Source of the DNA: an uncultured Oscillospiraceae bacterium
GTDB taxonomy: Bacteria; Bacillota; Clostridia; Oscillospirales; Ruminococcaceae
DNA: 5,194 nt
Assembly (NCBI GenBank): GCA_900555435.1
Contig: USLH01000149.1
Location: 1 to 5,194, forward strand
Reading direction: 5' to 3'
Shown here: one piece after another, positions 4,991-5,194 of the stretch
Layout of the letters: each line of letters starts with the position of its first letter
How positions within the stretch are numbered: position 1 is the stretch's first letter
Made by a program: the position numbers and the translations under genes
The notes under the pieces: generated by a model
Seen by the model: only the letters and a program-made list of their open reading frames with translations
Database searches by the model: none
What the model was told of the DNA's origin: nothing

Positions 4991-5019
4991 TAGTGTGTGC
5001 CGGAGGCGTTTTTTTATGC
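4991..5019 (-). promoter_or_regulatory. Candidate sigma-F (forespore) promoter of the SpoIIQ-like gene
   Basis: Read on the minus strand: GCATA (5019-5015), 14 bp, then GCACACACTA (5000-4991). GCATA is the sigma-F -35 core, and the -10 agrees with the GGnnAnAnT pattern except for the second G. It also contains CACACTA, near the sigma-G -10. SpoIIQ is a known sigma-F target in Bacillus and Clostridium, so both sequence and gene identity agree. It gives a leader of roughly 95 nt. Confidence 0.6.
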
Positions 5020-5194
5020 CGGAAAGAGGGCAGAACTTCAAAAATCCGGGGAGATCGTATTCCACAAAAACACAGTTGCAGCAATTTTGTACGGAACGGC
5101 TGGAATAACTATATTTTTTTGTGAAAACAATCCAAAAGTAACCAGATAAATAACTGATATTTGAAAAAATATGAAATATTTTTTAATAGCGGGC
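5020..5194. other. AT-rich intergenic end of the window
   Basis: No gene is visible on either strand after the SpoIIQ-like promoter. The last ~95 bases are strongly AT-rich. A 9-bp A/T-only inverted repeat, AAAAAATAT (5164-5172) and ATATTTTTT (5176-5184), lies near the end, and TTGAAA (5161-5166) with TAATAG 17 bp later is a weak + strand promoter candidate for a gene beyond the window. Confidence 0.45.

Noticed and set aside
4890..5084. N-terminal extension of the SpoIIQ-like gene to an upstream ATG at 5084
   Set aside because: The extra 65 residues precede a normal basic-TM start, look non-coding, and would place the start upstream of the promoter candidate.

Overview
The window reads as a piece of a spore-forming, moderately GC-rich Firmicutes genome, probably a gut clostridium of the Oscillospiraceae/Ruminococcaceae type. 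This rests on the 23S/5S sequences, the CCA-encoding tRNA-Asn, the clostridial threonyl-tRNA synthetase tail, a SpoIIQ-like forespore protein and AGGA-type ribosome binding sites. The family-level placement is an inference from sequence style, not a search.

Layout. Positions 1-590 are the distal end of an rRNA operon on the + strand: the 3' end of 23S, a 5S gene, a spacer with processing-type hairpins, tRNA-Asn(GUU) and a strong terminator. A second hairpin at 617-652 separates it from a convergent minus-strand thrS remnant (669-1088). Only the last ~139 residues of ThrS survive (motif 3 and the anticodon-binding domain). Homology stops abruptly at about 1088, followed within four codons by an in-frame TGA. 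Positions 1089-1553 hold no recognisable gene. This AT-richer stretch contains an imperfect direct repeat, interlocked inverted repeats and, at its right end, the promoter of the next gene.

Positions 1554-3977 hold two + strand monocistronic-looking genes. The first encodes a membrane-spanning regulator (N-terminal XRE/Cro helix-turn-helix, one TM helix, a Ser/Glu-rich tether and a Cys-containing extracellular domain). The second encodes a lipoprotein with a Ser/Glu tether and a TolB/WD40-like repeat domain. Their promoters look alike (TTGCTT, 17 bp, TGG-TAG[A/G]AT). Convergent to them on the minus strand is a SpoIIQ-like LytM/M23 protein with all zinc ligands intact, a good forespore (sigma-F type) promoter candidate upstream and a strong terminator downstream. 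The last ~110 bases are AT-rich and carry no visible gene.

How it fits together. The SpoIIQ-like protein probably acts in the engulfment/feeding-channel complex of sporulation. The transmembrane HTH protein could sense an envelope-side signal and act on DNA, and the adjacent lipoprotein is a reasonable partner or target, but nothing in the sequence proves a link. The two points most worth a second look are the abrupt thrS junction and the HTH-TM-ectodomain / lipoprotein pair with matching promoters. I did not find a clear-cut new defence or mobile system.
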